A stretch of 64,000 bases of DNA from Mucilaginibacter sp. OK283 (GCF_900110415.1 NZ_FODR01000008.1:292635-356634); one strand, 5' to 3'; positions 44,458-54,606 are shown, numbered from the stretch's first letter. Numbers and translations are program-made. The notes: generated by a model not told the origin, from the letters alone.

Positions 44458-46194
44458 TTACAACAAATCCTTCAGATGTTTATAGTTGGCCTTAACGGTG
44501 TCCAATACCTCGTCCATATGGCCGTTAAGCATTAGTTTGGTCATGGAAACCGCCATGCCTGCAACCTGTTTCAGTTCAATTTTCGGCGGCATGGCCAGGG
44601 CATTAGGGTCGGTAAAAACGTTTAACAACGCGGGGCCGTCAAAAGCAAGGGCATCACTTATAGCCTGTCTTACTTCGCCGGGTTCGGTAACGGTGAAGCC
44701 TTTAATACCCATAGCCTGGGCAACCAATGCAAAATCGGGGTTGTACATATCGGTTTGCCAATCGGGCAGGCCGGTAACTTCCATCTCCAGCTTTACCATG
44801 CCCAATGAGCGGTTATTAAAAACTACAATTTTAACCGGTAATTTATACTGAACGATTGTTGCCAGATCGCCCAAAAGCATCGAGAGGCCGCCATCGCCGC
44901 AAAGTGCTATCACCTGCTGCCCTGGCCGCGAAAGCGCCGCGCCTATGGCCTGGGGCATGGCATTGGCCATCGATCCGTGGTTAAAGGAACCTATCATTTG
45001 TCGCTTGCCAGTAGCATTAATATAACGCGAGCCCCATACGCACGACATCCCCGTATCTACCGTAAAAATCGCATCCTCGGCAGCGAGTTTATCCAGTACA
45101 TGAGCCACAAACTCGGGGTGAATTTTGTCAGTTTCGCCGCTATCGTCAACATAAGTTTGCATTTTATCTTTAACATCGGCATACACTTTTAGCTGGGCCT
45201 GCAAGAAGCTGTCATCTTGTTTTTGGGCGATGAGGGGCAGCAGCGCTGTTAAAGTATCTTTCACAGTTCCGCATAAACCAATATCAACTTTGGCGCGGCG
45301 GCCAAGCCGTTCGGGCTTAATATCTACCTGTACTATCTTACAATCTGCAGGCATAAATGGTGTATACGGAAAATCGGTGCCCAGCAGTATCAGCAGGTCG
45401 CACTCATGCATGCTGTGGTAGGCCGATGGCAGGCCAAGCAGCCCCGTCATGCCCACTTCATTAGGATTATCATACTGGATATCCATTTTAGCACGAAACG
45501 AATAGGCTACCGTAGCATTCAGTTTTTGTGATAACTCCACCACTTCGTCATGCGCGTCGGCAGCGCCAATACCGCAAAATATAGTAATTTTATTATTACG
45601 GTTAATTAATTCGGCCAGCTGCTGCAAATCGGCATCTGTAGGGCGGATAATAGGAGCCGGATTAAAGTTTTGGATTGATGTTTCGATATCAACGGCATCC
45701 ATGCCGGATAAATCGCCCGGCAGGCCAATTACGGCAACACCCTTTTGATGCACCGCGCTTTGGATACCGGCCTGCAGCATGCGCGGCAATTGTTTTGGCG
45801 TGGTGGCTATCTGGTTATAGTAACTACAATCATCAAACAGCTTAATAGTATTGGTTTCCTGGAAATAGTTTGTGCCAAACTCAAAACTGGCAATTGTTGA
45901 CGCAATGGCTATAACGGGCGCGCCCGAGCGGTGGGCATCATATAATCCGTTTATCAAATGTACATGACCTGGCCCGCTGCTGCCTGCACAACAGGCAAGG
46001 CCGTTCAGCTGTGCTTCGGCACCGGCAGCGTAGGCGCCGGCTTCTTCATGTCGGACGTGGACCCACTGAATGCTGCCTTCGCGCCTTACGGCATCATTTA
46101 CTTCGTTAAGGCTATCGCCTGTTACCGCGTAAATTCTTTTGATGCCGGCATCTACCAGCATCTGTACCAATTGGTCCGCAACTTTTTTTGCCAT
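44458..46194 (-). CDS. poxB: Pyruvate dehydrogenase (quinone), thiamine-diphosphate enzyme
   Basis: 578 residues. It has the three-domain layout of the acetolactate synthase/pyruvate oxidase family: an N-terminal Pyr domain (VRHEEAGAYAAGAEAQL with the activating Glu, GSSGPGHVHLINGLYDAH), a central FAD-type domain (TIFCGIGAADAHDEVVELSQ) and a C-terminal TPP domain (LCGDGGLSMLLGDLATIVQ, then FNNRSLGMVKLEM). It fits PoxB, which oxidises pyruvate to acetate and CO2 with electrons to quinone; a close alternative is another TPP oxidase. The C-terminal part is shorter and without a clear lipid helix. It lies downstream of the hybrid kinase by 94 nt on the same strand. Confidence 0.88.
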   Translation of the reverse strand: MAKKVADQLVQMLVDAGIKRIYAVTGDSLNEVNDAVRREGSIQWVHVRHEEAGAYAAGAEAQLNGLACCAGSSGPGHVHLINGLYDAHRSGAPVIAIASTIASFEFGTNYFQETNTIKLFDDCSYYNQIATTPKQLPRMLQAGIQSAVHQKGVAVIGLPGDLSGMDAVDIETSIQNFNPAPIIRPTDADLQQLAELINRNNKITIFCGIGAADAHDEVVELSQKLNATVAYSFRAKMDIQYDNPNEVGMTGLLGLPSAYHSMHECDLLILLGTDFPYTPFMPADCKIVQVDIKPERLGRRAKVDIGLCGTVKDTLTALLPLIAQKQDDSFLQAQLKVYADVKDKMQTYVDDSGETDKIHPEFVAHVLDKLAAEDAIFTVDTGMSCVWGSRYINATGKRQMIGSFNHGSMANAMPQAIGAALSRPGQQVIALCGDGGLSMLLGDLATIVQYKLPVKIVVFNNRSLGMVKLEMEVTGLPDWQTDMYNPDFALVAQAMGIKGFTVTEPGEVRQAISDALAFDGPALLNVFTDPNALAMPPKIELKQVAGMAVSMTKLMLNGHMDEVLDTVKANYKHLKDLL

Positions 46195-46288
46195 TGTAAT
46201 TTTGATTATCTCCGTATAGCTTAACCAAATTACAAGGCAAGGGTTTTCAGTTTATCCCTTATTGCAAATAAAATATTTTAAAGTGCCG

Positions 46289-49200
46289 TCAGGCTTTTTG
46301 TTTATAAGCCACCGAAACATTTTTTAACTTCTCTATAATTTCGTTCAGTTTCATGGGCTTTGCTATATAATTATCCATACCGGCCTGCAGGCAAATTTCT
46401 TTATCTTCGGCCATGGCATTAGCCGTCATGGCGATTATGTAAGGCTGCGGCCGGCCATTTTTCCGGATGTGTGAAGTTGCTTCAAGCCCGTCCATGCCGG
46501 GCATTTGGATATCCATTAATACTACATCAAAATCATTTTTCTCCATTTCATTCAAAACTTCAATACCATTTTGAACCATTTCGGGCATATAGCCCAGCTT
46601 ATTTAAAACACGCTGTATCAATTTTTGATTTACAGGATTATCTTCGGCAACAAGTATTTTAAGCGGGTTTTCCGTTGCAAAATCAACCGAAAGCATTTGT
46701 TTACTTTTATCTTCAAACAACGGGTTGTTATTATTTAAATTTAAAGCTACCTGCAGGCTGCTAAATAAGTACTGCTGCTTGACAGGTTTTGTCAAAATGG
46801 CCGCGAATAATCCCGGGAACTTCTTTCTGCTCTCGTCGCCTATCGAGCTGAGCATAATAACAGGTATTAGCGGATTAACGCTTTTGATAGCTTTGGTTAA
46901 ACCCACGCCATCCATTTCAGGCATCTCCATATCGGTAATAATCAACTGTATACTACTATCTGTTAACAATTGGTTAAGGGCATCTTTGGCCGAAGTAGTT
47001 GCTGTAACCTTCATACCCCAGTTTTCGAGCTGGTTTTTTAAAATTTTAAGATTTGTTTTATTATCATCTACAATTAATACCTGTATCCCATTAAAACCTG
47101 CTGTGGTATACATATCATCCCGGGGCGCTTTTGCATTACTTACACCAGCATTGATAGTAAAATTAAAAACCGAACCCTCTGAAGGCAGGCTTTGAACCCA
47201 TATTTCGCCGCCCATAAACTCAACAAGTTTTTTACTAATTACTAAACCAAGGCCGGTACCGCCATATTTTCGTGTGGTTGAAGAATCTACCTGGCTAAAA
47301 GGCTTAAATAAATTTGACAACTTGTTTTCCGGAACACCGATACCCGTATCCTTCACACTAAAACCTATCAGTATATTACCGTCATGAGGTTTTGATGCAG
47401 CAAATACTCTTATAAATATTTCTCCTTTCTCGGTAAATTTTATGGCATTACTTACCAGGTTTATCAATACCTGTTTAAGCCTGAGTTCGTCGCCCACAAT
47501 GCATGCCGGTACATCAGTATCTATTTCATAAATTAAATCAATATGTTTTTCGGCAATTTTGGTCGAGAACACATCCATAACATTTTCTATACTTTTACGA
47601 AGTACAAAATCCTCGTGCTCAATTTCAATTTTTCCTGATTCTATTTTCGAAAAATCAAGAATATCGTTAATCACATTCAGCAAGCTTTCGCCGCAATTGA
47701 TAATCGTATCGGTATACTCGCGCTGTTCGCTATCAAGGTTGGTTTCGGCCAATAATGATCCCATCCCGATAACACCATTCATAGGCGTACGTATTTCATG
47801 GCTCATGGTGGCCAAAAAAGTACTTTTTGCCAGGTTGGCTTTTTCGGCTTCTTCGCGGGCCAGGTGCTCCTGGTGTTTTTGTTCGGTTAGCTGCTGGTTA
47901 AGTATTTTCAGGTCGTCGGCCTGCTCAAGCAACTTATCTGATTTGATGGTCAATTCAGTATTTAACGAATGTAATTCTTCTGATTGTGCCTGCAACTCCT
48001 CGGCCTGTGCCTGCAATGCTTCTGATTGCGTTTGCAGTTCTTCGGCTTTATTGGCAATATCGGCAGTCCGTTCTTTAACCTGCTTTTCAAGCTCTGTTTT
48101 TTGCTTGTTGATACCGTTGATACGGTGGCGGTAGTAAGAATAAATACCGGCAATAAAACTAAGCGCGGCTAAAATGCGAAACCAAAGCGTTTGCCAAAAC
48201 GGAGGCGTAATAATTATTTGAACCGAGGCTGTTTTTGGGTTCCAAAAGCCATCGTTATTTGATGCTTTTACGCTAAATGTGTAAGTACCAGGATCAAGAT
48301 TGGTGTACGTTGCTTTTTTTGTCGCATCGGCAGTTGTCCAACCGGTATCAAATCCTTCCAGCTTATAAGCATAGTTGTTATTTTCGGGGATTACATAATT
48401 TAACGCGTTAAATTCAAACGTAAGGGATGTTTGCCTGTAGTTTAAATGCAGCTGCTTTGTTAAAGAGATATCGGTTTTTAATATCGAATCCTTTTGCCCC
48501 GGAACAATAGTTTTATTAAAAATTTGAAGCCCGGTAATAAAAACAGGCGGAAGAAAGGTGTTGATTTTGATATTTTTAGGATAAAAAGTGGTAAGCCCTT
48601 TGGTACCGCCAAAAAACATTTCGCCATCTTTTGCCCTTAAAAACGAATTGGATTCAAATTCAATCCCCTGCAGGCCATCATGAATATTAAATTTTTTGTA
48701 GGTGTGCTCATCCGGATTAAACATAGACAGGCCATCATTTGCGGATACCCATAGGTTGCCAAACTCATCTTCGGTTATGCCTTTAATCACATCATCAAGC
48801 AGCCCTGCCTGTTGGCTGTAAGGTGCAAACACATTTTTTTTTGCATCAAAAAGATACAAGCCTGTTTGACCTATCCACAAACGCCCTTTATGGTCGGTAA
48901 ATATTACCCTTATATCGGGTTTCCTGGCAAATTCATTAAAATAGTGCGAGAAGCGCCTGCTTTTTAAATTATAGCAGTTTAAGCCGCCATCGTCGCCGCC
49001 AAACCAAACATTGCCGGCTTTATCCTGGTTAATCACAAACACGTTATTGCCCAGGAAGCTGGTAACCCCATCGGGATCTTTGGTAACACGCCTGAATTGG
49101 TGAGTTTTAGCATCCAGCAGGTTAAGGCCCCCGCCAAAAGTGCCCACCCACAGGTTGCCCTCGCTATCCTGGAATGTTTTAAATACCATATCCGAACTAA

Positions 49201-50608
49201 TGGTTGTTTTGTCATTCGGATTATTTTTAAAACGGGTAAACCTTGTGCTCCACGGGCGGAGCAGGTTTAACCCGCCGGCCCAGGTACTTATCCATAAGTT
49301 TTTGTCCCTGTCTTCGGTAATATCAAGCACTGCGTCAGAGCCGATGCTGGCCGGGTCGGCCTCGTTATATCTGAAATGTTTAAACGATGCTTTTTCCCTG
49401 TTAAAAAGGTTTAGTCCGCCCCCATCGGTGCCAATCCAGATATTGCCCCTGCTATCTTCACAAAACGATTTAACATCACTAAAACTTAAACTATTGGGAT
49501 CTTTTTCCTGGCGGTAAACGTTAAACCTGTTGGCAGCGGGAGTGTATAAGCTAATGCCTCCACGGCCCGTACCAACCCATAAGTTGTCCTGGTTATCCTC
49601 AAATAAACCCGATGCCGAGGTTTGTGCAAGGCTTGTCGGGTCGTAAAACTTATGGGTATAGTGATAAAAGCTGTCATCAGCCGGATTATAAAGATTAAGC
49701 CCTTCGTTTATCGTACCTATCCAAACATGGCCTTCGTGATCAATGAGCAAACCGGAAAGCGCTATCTCGTTACCCGATAGGCTACCCGCCTTGCCGGTGA
49801 TATGTTGATACTGTTTAAAGGAACCATTTTGCGGATCGAAAACCAGCACCCCCGCGGTTTTAGTGGCCAGCCAAAGTTTGCCATCCCGGGCCAGCTGCAT
49901 TGATTGTATATTGTTAGCCGCGGATCCGAACTTGTTTTTTATCAGGTTAAATTTTCTGGCAGAGCGGTTGTAAACATTTAAACCAGAATCAGTTGCTATC
50001 CAAAGCCTGTTCTGCCTGTCTTCTAAAATATAATGAACGGCTCCTGCACTAATGCTGTTGCCATCCTTCTTGCTGTGGGCAAAATGTAAAAACTGTTTTG
50101 TTTGACGGTTAAAAATATCAAGGCCACCATCTTCAGAAACCACCCATAAAACATGCTGTGTATCTTCAAAAATGCAGGCAATCATGCTTCCGCTAACGCT
50201 ATTCTTATCTGTAACATCATGAGTGTAACGTGTAAATGAATTGCTATATGGGTTAAAGCTATTGAGCCCGTTTGCAGTTCCAATCCATAAAATTTTATTG
50301 CTGTCTTCGTAAATATACTTGATCAGGTTGTCACTCAAACTATGATTATCGCCCGGTATGTTGCGATAAACAATCATTTGTTGCCCATCATAACGGTTTA
50401 AGCCATCCTGTGTACCAAACCACATGAAACCCCGGCTGTCCTGCCGAGTTGCAAAAACATAACTGTTTGATAAGCCTTGCTCGATACTAATTTGCTTGAA
50501 TTTTATTTCGGGCGCTTGTGTTTTACCATCTGTTGGATATAAAAGACACACAAGCACTGCAATCCCAGAAACCCAACATGTAAACCATCTGTGCGGTTTA
50601 ATCATCAC
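46289..50608 (-). CDS. Hybrid two-component sensor kinase with propellers and two receiver domains
   Basis: 1439 residues. A signal or membrane anchor is at residues 5-24. Two seven-bladed propellers made of regulator-propeller repeats cover about 40-690 (many NLWVGTxGGLN and D-R-N-LWI units). A Y_Y_Y domain follows near 700-790, then a membrane helix (FRILAALSFIAGIYSYY), a heptad coiled coil rich in EELQAQSEEL, HisKA with ATMSHEIRTPMNGVIGM and H937, HATPase (KDTGIGVPENKL), and two receivers with D1226 (LIITDMEMPEMDGVGL) and D1366 (VVLMDIQMPGMDGLEA). It lacks the C-terminal AraC-type DNA-binding domain of classic Bacteroidota HTCS. The gene diverges from the ABM-like gene at 50763. Confidence 0.94.
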   Translation of the reverse strand: MMIKPHRWFTCWVSGIAVLVCLLYPTDGKTQAPEIKFKQISIEQGLSNSYVFATRQDSRGFMWFGTQDGLNRYDGQQMIVYRNIPGDNHSLSDNLIKYIYEDSNKILWIGTANGLNSFNPYSNSFTRYTHDVTDKNSVSGSMIACIFEDTQHVLWVVSEDGGLDIFNRQTKQFLHFAHSKKDGNSISAGAVHYILEDRQNRLWIATDSGLNVYNRSARKFNLIKNKFGSAANNIQSMQLARDGKLWLATKTAGVLVFDPQNGSFKQYQHITGKAGSLSGNEIALSGLLIDHEGHVWIGTINEGLNLYNPADDSFYHYTHKFYDPTSLAQTSASGLFEDNQDNLWVGTGRGGISLYTPAANRFNVYRQEKDPNSLSFSDVKSFCEDSRGNIWIGTDGGGLNLFNREKASFKHFRYNEADPASIGSDAVLDITEDRDKNLWISTWAGGLNLLRPWSTRFTRFKNNPNDKTTISSDMVFKTFQDSEGNLWVGTFGGGLNLLDAKTHQFRRVTKDPDGVTSFLGNNVFVINQDKAGNVWFGGDDGGLNCYNLKSRRFSHYFNEFARKPDIRVIFTDHKGRLWIGQTGLYLFDAKKNVFAPYSQQAGLLDDVIKGITEDEFGNLWVSANDGLSMFNPDEHTYKKFNIHDGLQGIEFESNSFLRAKDGEMFFGGTKGLTTFYPKNIKINTFLPPVFITGLQIFNKTIVPGQKDSILKTDISLTKQLHLNYRQTSLTFEFNALNYVIPENNNYAYKLEGFDTGWTTADATKKATYTNLDPGTYTFSVKASNNDGFWNPKTASVQIIITPPFWQTLWFRILAALSFIAGIYSYYRHRINGINKQKTELEKQVKERTADIANKAEELQTQSEALQAQAEELQAQSEELHSLNTELTIKSDKLLEQADDLKILNQQLTEQKHQEHLAREEAEKANLAKSTFLATMSHEIRTPMNGVIGMGSLLAETNLDSEQREYTDTIINCGESLLNVINDILDFSKIESGKIEIEHEDFVLRKSIENVMDVFSTKIAEKHIDLIYEIDTDVPACIVGDELRLKQVLINLVSNAIKFTEKGEIFIRVFAASKPHDGNILIGFSVKDTGIGVPENKLSNLFKPFSQVDSSTTRKYGGTGLGLVISKKLVEFMGGEIWVQSLPSEGSVFNFTINAGVSNAKAPRDDMYTTAGFNGIQVLIVDDNKTNLKILKNQLENWGMKVTATTSAKDALNQLLTDSSIQLIITDMEMPEMDGVGLTKAIKSVNPLIPVIMLSSIGDESRKKFPGLFAAILTKPVKQQYLFSSLQVALNLNNNNPLFEDKSKQMLSVDFATENPLKILVAEDNPVNQKLIQRVLNKLGYMPEMVQNGIEVLNEMEKNDFDVVLMDIQMPGMDGLEATSHIRKNGRPQPYIIAMTANAMAEDKEICLQAGMDNYIAKPMKLNEIIEKLKNVSVAYKQKA

Positions 50609-50762
50609 TATATAAAAATTGGTTTAGCTATATACTTTTTTATACGATTGCTTTTAAGTAAAGTTGGCATTAAGTAACATTTTATATATTTATTAAAAAA
50701 TTGATTCATAGGCATATATCCATATTAAAATCTGTTCATATTATTGCATTAATAAAACCCTT

Positions 50763-51080
50763 ATGGCACGCATAGTTATTATAGCTTACAAACCAAAGCC
50801 CGGCAAAGCACTGGAGCTGAAAGAACTCACCAAAACCCATGTACCGCGTTTAAGGGCCGAAGGACTTGTTACTAACCGTGAAGCTGTAATTATGGAAGCC
50901 GTTGATGGCACCGTGATAGAAGTTTTTGAGTGGCTATCGGCCGATGCCATCAGGCAGGCGCATGCCAACCCTGTTGTACACCAGTTGTGGGCCGAGTATG
51001 CAGAGGTATGCGACTATGTAAACCTAAGCAGCCTTGCCGAGGCCGGCAACATGTTTGCAGAATTTAACGCAGTTGATTAA
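50763..51080 (+). CDS. ABM-like dimeric alpha-beta barrel protein
   Basis: 105 residues with a ferredoxin-like alpha/beta layout: RIVIIAYKPKPGKALELKEL, then GTVIEVFEWLSADAIRQAHA and VHQLWAEYAEVCDYV. This matches small antibiotic-biosynthesis monooxygenase or Dabb-like proteins, which are common and usually of unknown substrate. No neighbour suggests a pathway. The start is ATG 50763. Confidence 0.7.
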   Translation: MARIVIIAYKPKPGKALELKELTKTHVPRLRAEGLVTNREAVIMEAVDGTVIEVFEWLSADAIRQAHANPVVHQLWAEYAEVCDYVNLSSLAEAGNMFAEFNAVD

Positions 51081-51206
51081 CCAGCTAAATAACATGCTAT
51101 CCAATTAAACAAATTACCCGTATGCCAACAAAGCGCGTGTTTTGTTGTTATGGTAGGGTTTTACAGATAAAATATCAATGCAGAATTTACTTTAATACCA
51201 GTGAAT

Positions 51207-51602
51207 ATGAAATTTAACCTTGCGCCAATCATCACAATTTTTACCTTTTGTCTTATAGCGCAAAACTCATTTGCCCTTGTACAAAAGGATACAGTTAAAA
51301 CCAACACCGTTACAGTGGCACCAGTTGAAGTGTTGCCGCAATTTCCAGGCGGGCAAGAAAAGCTTACCGCGTTTATTAAATCGAAATTACACCCTGTAAA
51401 AGGTGCATCAGGCAAAGTTTTAGTTTATTTTGTTGTGGAGAAGACCGGAAAACTAAACCATATTAAAGTAATTAAAGGGCTTAGTGCCGAGGCAAATAAA
51501 GAGGCGGTGCGTGTTATCAAACTTTCGCCCAAATGGAAGCCGGGTACTCAAAATGGCGTTGTGCGTAGGATAGCCTATACTACTCCGGTAATTTTTAGTT
51601 AA
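51207..51602 (+). CDS. Secreted TonB C-terminal domain protein
   Basis: 131 residues from ATG 51207, preferred over GTG 51201 because the signal peptide follows directly (FNLAPIITIFTFCLIAQNSFA). The mature part holds a TonB C-terminal domain: PQFPGGQEKLTAFIKSKL, GKVLVYFVVEKTGKLNHIKV, AVRVIKLSPKWKPGTQNG. There is no N-terminal membrane anchor or proline-rich spacer of a classic TonB, so it may be a periplasmic partner. It precedes a convergent LytTR/LytS operon. Confidence 0.82.
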   Translation: MKFNLAPIITIFTFCLIAQNSFALVQKDTVKTNTVTVAPVEVLPQFPGGQEKLTAFIKSKLHPVKGASGKVLVYFVVEKTGKLNHIKVIKGLSAEANKEAVRVIKLSPKWKPGTQNGVVRRIAYTTPVIFS

Positions 51603-51660
51603 GAGCTGGTTCATAACAGGCTTTATTGGCCCCGGTGGTCAATACAAAAGTGTGATGCCC

Positions 51661-52392
51661 TTATCTAAAATGAAAATTATCGGCCTTTAACCGCTTCTGC
51701 ATTTCCTGTTTATAGTTGCGGCCAATGGGCAATTCGTGCCCGTTCACTTCTACACTGTAGGCGTAAAAGGAACTGATATGCGCAATGGCTATAATAAAAG
51801 ACCGGTGCGCACGCACAAACTTATTTTCAGGCAACATCCCTTCCAGCAGGCTTATTTTTTGTTTGCTGATATAAGCGTTACCCGTAGTTATTACCTTAAC
51901 ATAATCACGCAAACTTTCCACCCATAAAATATCGTTTACATTTATTTTAATGGTTTTACGTTCAACCTTCAGGTACAGGAATGCCTCGGTATCGCCAACG
52001 TTTTTTTCATAGTTGTCGCCTGCGCTGGCTTTGTTGCCATTAAGCTGGTAAACCTTATCAATAGCGCGCATAAACCTGTCAAGCGGTATGGGCTTAACCA
52101 AATAATCAACCACATTTAACTCAAAGCCATCAAGGGCATACTGGCTATAGGCTGTAGTAAAAATAGTTTTGGGTGGATTTTTAAGGGTCTTTAAAAAATC
52201 AATACCCGTTATTCCAGGCATCTGAATATCTAAAAACATTAAATCAACAGTTTTTTGCTGCAACAACTGGAAGGCCTGGATGGCGTTACTACATTTACCT
52301 ACAATCTCCATATCATCAAAGTTGCGCAGGTAATTCTCCATCACTTCAATGGCATAAGGCTCGTCGTCAACTATGAGTATACGCAATTTCAT
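51661..52392 (-). CDS. LytTR-family response regulator
   Basis: 243 residues. The receiver has VDDEP at 8-12 and phosphoacceptor D55 in LMFLDIQMPG, with KPI near residue 103. The C-terminal LytTR DNA-binding domain is clear: IKINVNDILWVESLRDYVKV, LLEGMLPENKFVRAHRSFII. It overlaps the end of the kinase gene by 26 nt, so both are co-translated. Target genes are unknown. Confidence 0.94.
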   Translation of the reverse strand: MKLRILIVDDEPYAIEVMENYLRNFDDMEIVGKCSNAIQAFQLLQQKTVDLMFLDIQMPGITGIDFLKTLKNPPKTIFTTAYSQYALDGFELNVVDYLVKPIPLDRFMRAIDKVYQLNGNKASAGDNYEKNVGDTEAFLYLKVERKTIKINVNDILWVESLRDYVKVITTGNAYISKQKISLLEGMLPENKFVRAHRSFIIAIAHISSFYAYSVEVNGHELPIGRNYKQEMQKRLKADNFHFR

Positions 52393-53500
52393 GAGTGTTT
52401 ATTTTAGATGGGCTTTGAGGTGCAAAATTAAGCCTGAGATCGAGCACGGCCAGAAAAGTATCATTGTCATCCATTATTTTAAGACTGTGGGTGATTGGGT
52501 ATATCAGTTCAAGCCGTTTCCTAAGGTTTTGCAGCCCGATGTTGCCGGTTTTGCCGGCACCTTTATTTGCGCCCGCTGCTTTACTGTTTGATATTTTGAG
52601 CTTAAGTTCATCGCGCATAACATATAAATTGATGTTAATCCACGCATCGCCCATTTGCTCGCCGGCACCATGTTTAAACGCATTTTCAACAAGGGGCAAC
52701 ATTAGCAATGGAGCTATCAGCTTTCCATCAGTATCGCCATAAATATTAAAATTGATATCCAGCCTATCTTCATAACGCAGTTTTTCAAGGCTTATAAACT
52801 GTTGCAGCATTGTAATCTCCTGGCTTAACAATACCTCGCCAGTATTACATTCATATAACATGTAACGCAGAATATTACTCAGGTTAAGGATCAGCTGCGG
52901 CGACTTTGCAGATTGGTTTAAACTTAAAGCGTAAAGATTATTTAGCGTATTAAATAAAAAGTGAGGGTGTACCTGCGCTTTCAGCGCATTCAGTTCTGCC
53001 TGTAAAGTGGCTTGTTTACGCTGATACCACATTTTAAAAAGCTTAATGGCCAATACAAAGCCTATTACCAGGTTGGTGCCTTTTAAAGCGTTGATCATGT
53101 TTTGTAAATCGAATAGCTTCACTAAAAACGGCCGCCGCGAGGCTTCAAAATAGTCGCCTTCGGTAAGGTGCATCATGCGGATGGTATAGGGCGTTACAAA
53201 CAAAATACCAACTATACGTGTAACAACAACCGACAATACAAACACCCCCAATGCCAGGAAACAAAACTTCAGGTACTTGCCCGGGAACAGGTATTTAGGG
53301 ATAAGCCAGCCGGCTATAGCGTAATAGTAGGCTATCTGGATAGGCATAAAAATAAAATTGTTACGTAGCGATACCATGAAATTGGTTGGTACCGAATACA
53401 TCAGTGTTATGATAAAGCTCACGATTAGCCAAAACAATATGTGCTGCATGGGCCTTGGCATTTTAAATTGGGTAACATCAAAATCGGCAAGCTGTTTCAT
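52367..53500 (-). CDS. LytS/YehU-type sensor histidine kinase
   Basis: 377 residues. Four membrane helices occupy about residues 20-155, a cytoplasmic linker follows, and the His_kinase domain has QVHPHFLFNTLNNLYAL with phospho-accepting H180. The ATPase domain contains LPLVENAFKHGA and GNIGLQNLRKRLELIYP. It is upstream of, and overlaps, the LytTR regulator. Family members detect membrane or nutrient signals; the signal here is unknown. Confidence 0.93.
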   Translation of the reverse strand: MKQLADFDVTQFKMPRPMQHILFWLIVSFIITLMYSVPTNFMVSLRNNFIFMPIQIAYYYAIAGWLIPKYLFPGKYLKFCFLALGVFVLSVVVTRIVGILFVTPYTIRMMHLTEGDYFEASRRPFLVKLFDLQNMINALKGTNLVIGFVLAIKLFKMWYQRKQATLQAELNALKAQVHPHFLFNTLNNLYALSLNQSAKSPQLILNLSNILRYMLYECNTGEVLLSQEITMLQQFISLEKLRYEDRLDINFNIYGDTDGKLIAPLLMLPLVENAFKHGAGEQMGDAWININLYVMRDELKLKISNSKAAGANKGAGKTGNIGLQNLRKRLELIYPITHSLKIMDDNDTFLAVLDLRLNFAPQSPSKINTHEIAYTHS

Positions 53501-53740
53501 ATAGCTAAATTACTTATAGTCAGTTAAAAGAATGAACCATTTAGTCGGTCCGTCGACGGATGACACGCCGGCGTCGACAAAACGCATTTCAACAGGTTTA
53601 TCCGGCATATTTTTGCACATTAATGCAGTTTATGTATACCACAAGGCTGTTTGTATCCGGTATCCTGCTATATGACGCTGATAGTTTATAAAGTGTTACC
53701 CGGCCTATAATTTAGTTACCGGATTTAAAAAATAACCGAC

Positions 53741-54052
53741 ATGAAAAAGACCATATTAACATTTGCCATTATTTGTATGGCGGCTGCAGGCAGCATCGCC
53801 CAAACAAAAATCAATAACACCGCTACCTGGGTTGTAGAAAGCAACCTGAACAACCCGGGCATCCAAACGGTAAGGTTTTATGATAATGATAAGCACCTTA
53901 TTTACAGCGAAACCATTAAAGCCCGTATAAATGTGAGCAACAAAAAAGTACAACAAAAGCTCAATAGCATGCTGGACCTTTTAATGACAACCGGCAAACC
54001 AATAAGCGACGGCAACATGCTTGCTGCATCCTTCAAAGTAAAAAAGAGATAA
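53741..54052 (+). CDS. Small secreted protein, hypothetical
   Basis: 103 residues with a good signal peptide (KTILTFAIICMAAAGSIA, cleaved before Q). The mature part has beta-strand pattern VRFYDNDKHLIYSETIKAR and a C-terminal basic end. No family recognised. It lies alone, with a terminator-like hairpin about 130 nt downstream. Confidence 0.65.
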   Translation: MKKTILTFAIICMAAAGSIAQTKINNTATWVVESNLNNPGIQTVRFYDNDKHLIYSETIKARINVSNKKVQQKLNSMLDLLMTTGKPISDGNMLAASFKVKKR

Positions 54053-54606
54053 ACGTGAAAAACAGAATTGAGGGGTGTTCATTTGCACTAAATCAAAAAT
54101 TATATAAAGATGCTTTTTAATTATACTCAGGGGAGCGCGAGGCGAACCTGTTTATTTTTGCCGATGTCATTAAGTAAAAACAAAAAAGGCAAACTTGTTA
54201 TAAGTCTGCCCCTTTTTTATGTACCAATATATAGTGAAGCCTTTAAACGGCTGCTTGTTTTTGTAGTAGTTGTACCTATATCTTTTAATTATAACCTTGA
54301 ATAGTCCTTTATTCCCACGAATGCTGGCTTTAGGCATTCGGCCTTCAGCTTTAGGCTTATTACCTGTAAATGATGGTTAGTATCTGGTAGGTACCAAAGT
54401 ACAATTGCAGTAACCTGCTTTTTATAAGTTCGATATTTTGCTTTTTCATGACCGTATTGTTTGATTGACATGTCAAAGGTACTGCGCATAGCAGGGCGCA
54501 TCAATCTCAATAAATCGGTTTTAACAACCAATTTTTCCTGAGGCTGGTTATTACCGTCAGCCGATAGTCATAACGGTGATTTGGGCAAGATAAACTGGAG
54601 AGAGTT
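54053..54606. other. Intergenic region without a credible gene
   Basis: About 550 bases. It holds a terminator-like hairpin near 54180-54220 and, at about 54325-54355, GCTTTAGGC twice and a GAATGC/GCATTC hairpin. Short ORFs here span the hairpin or have no protein-like features. Confidence 0.55.
54179..54222 (+). terminator. Terminator-like hairpin
   Basis: AAAAAGGCAAACTT pairs imperfectly with AAGTCTGCCCCTTTTTT across GTTAT. A run of T follows on the plus strand. It could end transcription of the secreted-protein gene at 53741. Confidence 0.55.

Noticed and set aside
47559..48134. 191-codon plus-strand ORF inside the hybrid kinase
   Set aside because: Serine/cysteine-rich shadow of the coiled coil and HisKA region on the other strand; no family features.
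54110..54304. 64-codon ORF on the plus strand
   Set aside because: It spans the terminator-like hairpin at 54179-54222 and has no protein-like pattern.
54289..54531. 80-codon ORF on the minus strand
   Set aside because: Overlaps the GCTTTAGGC direct-repeat region; composition and codon use are unlike neighbouring genes.
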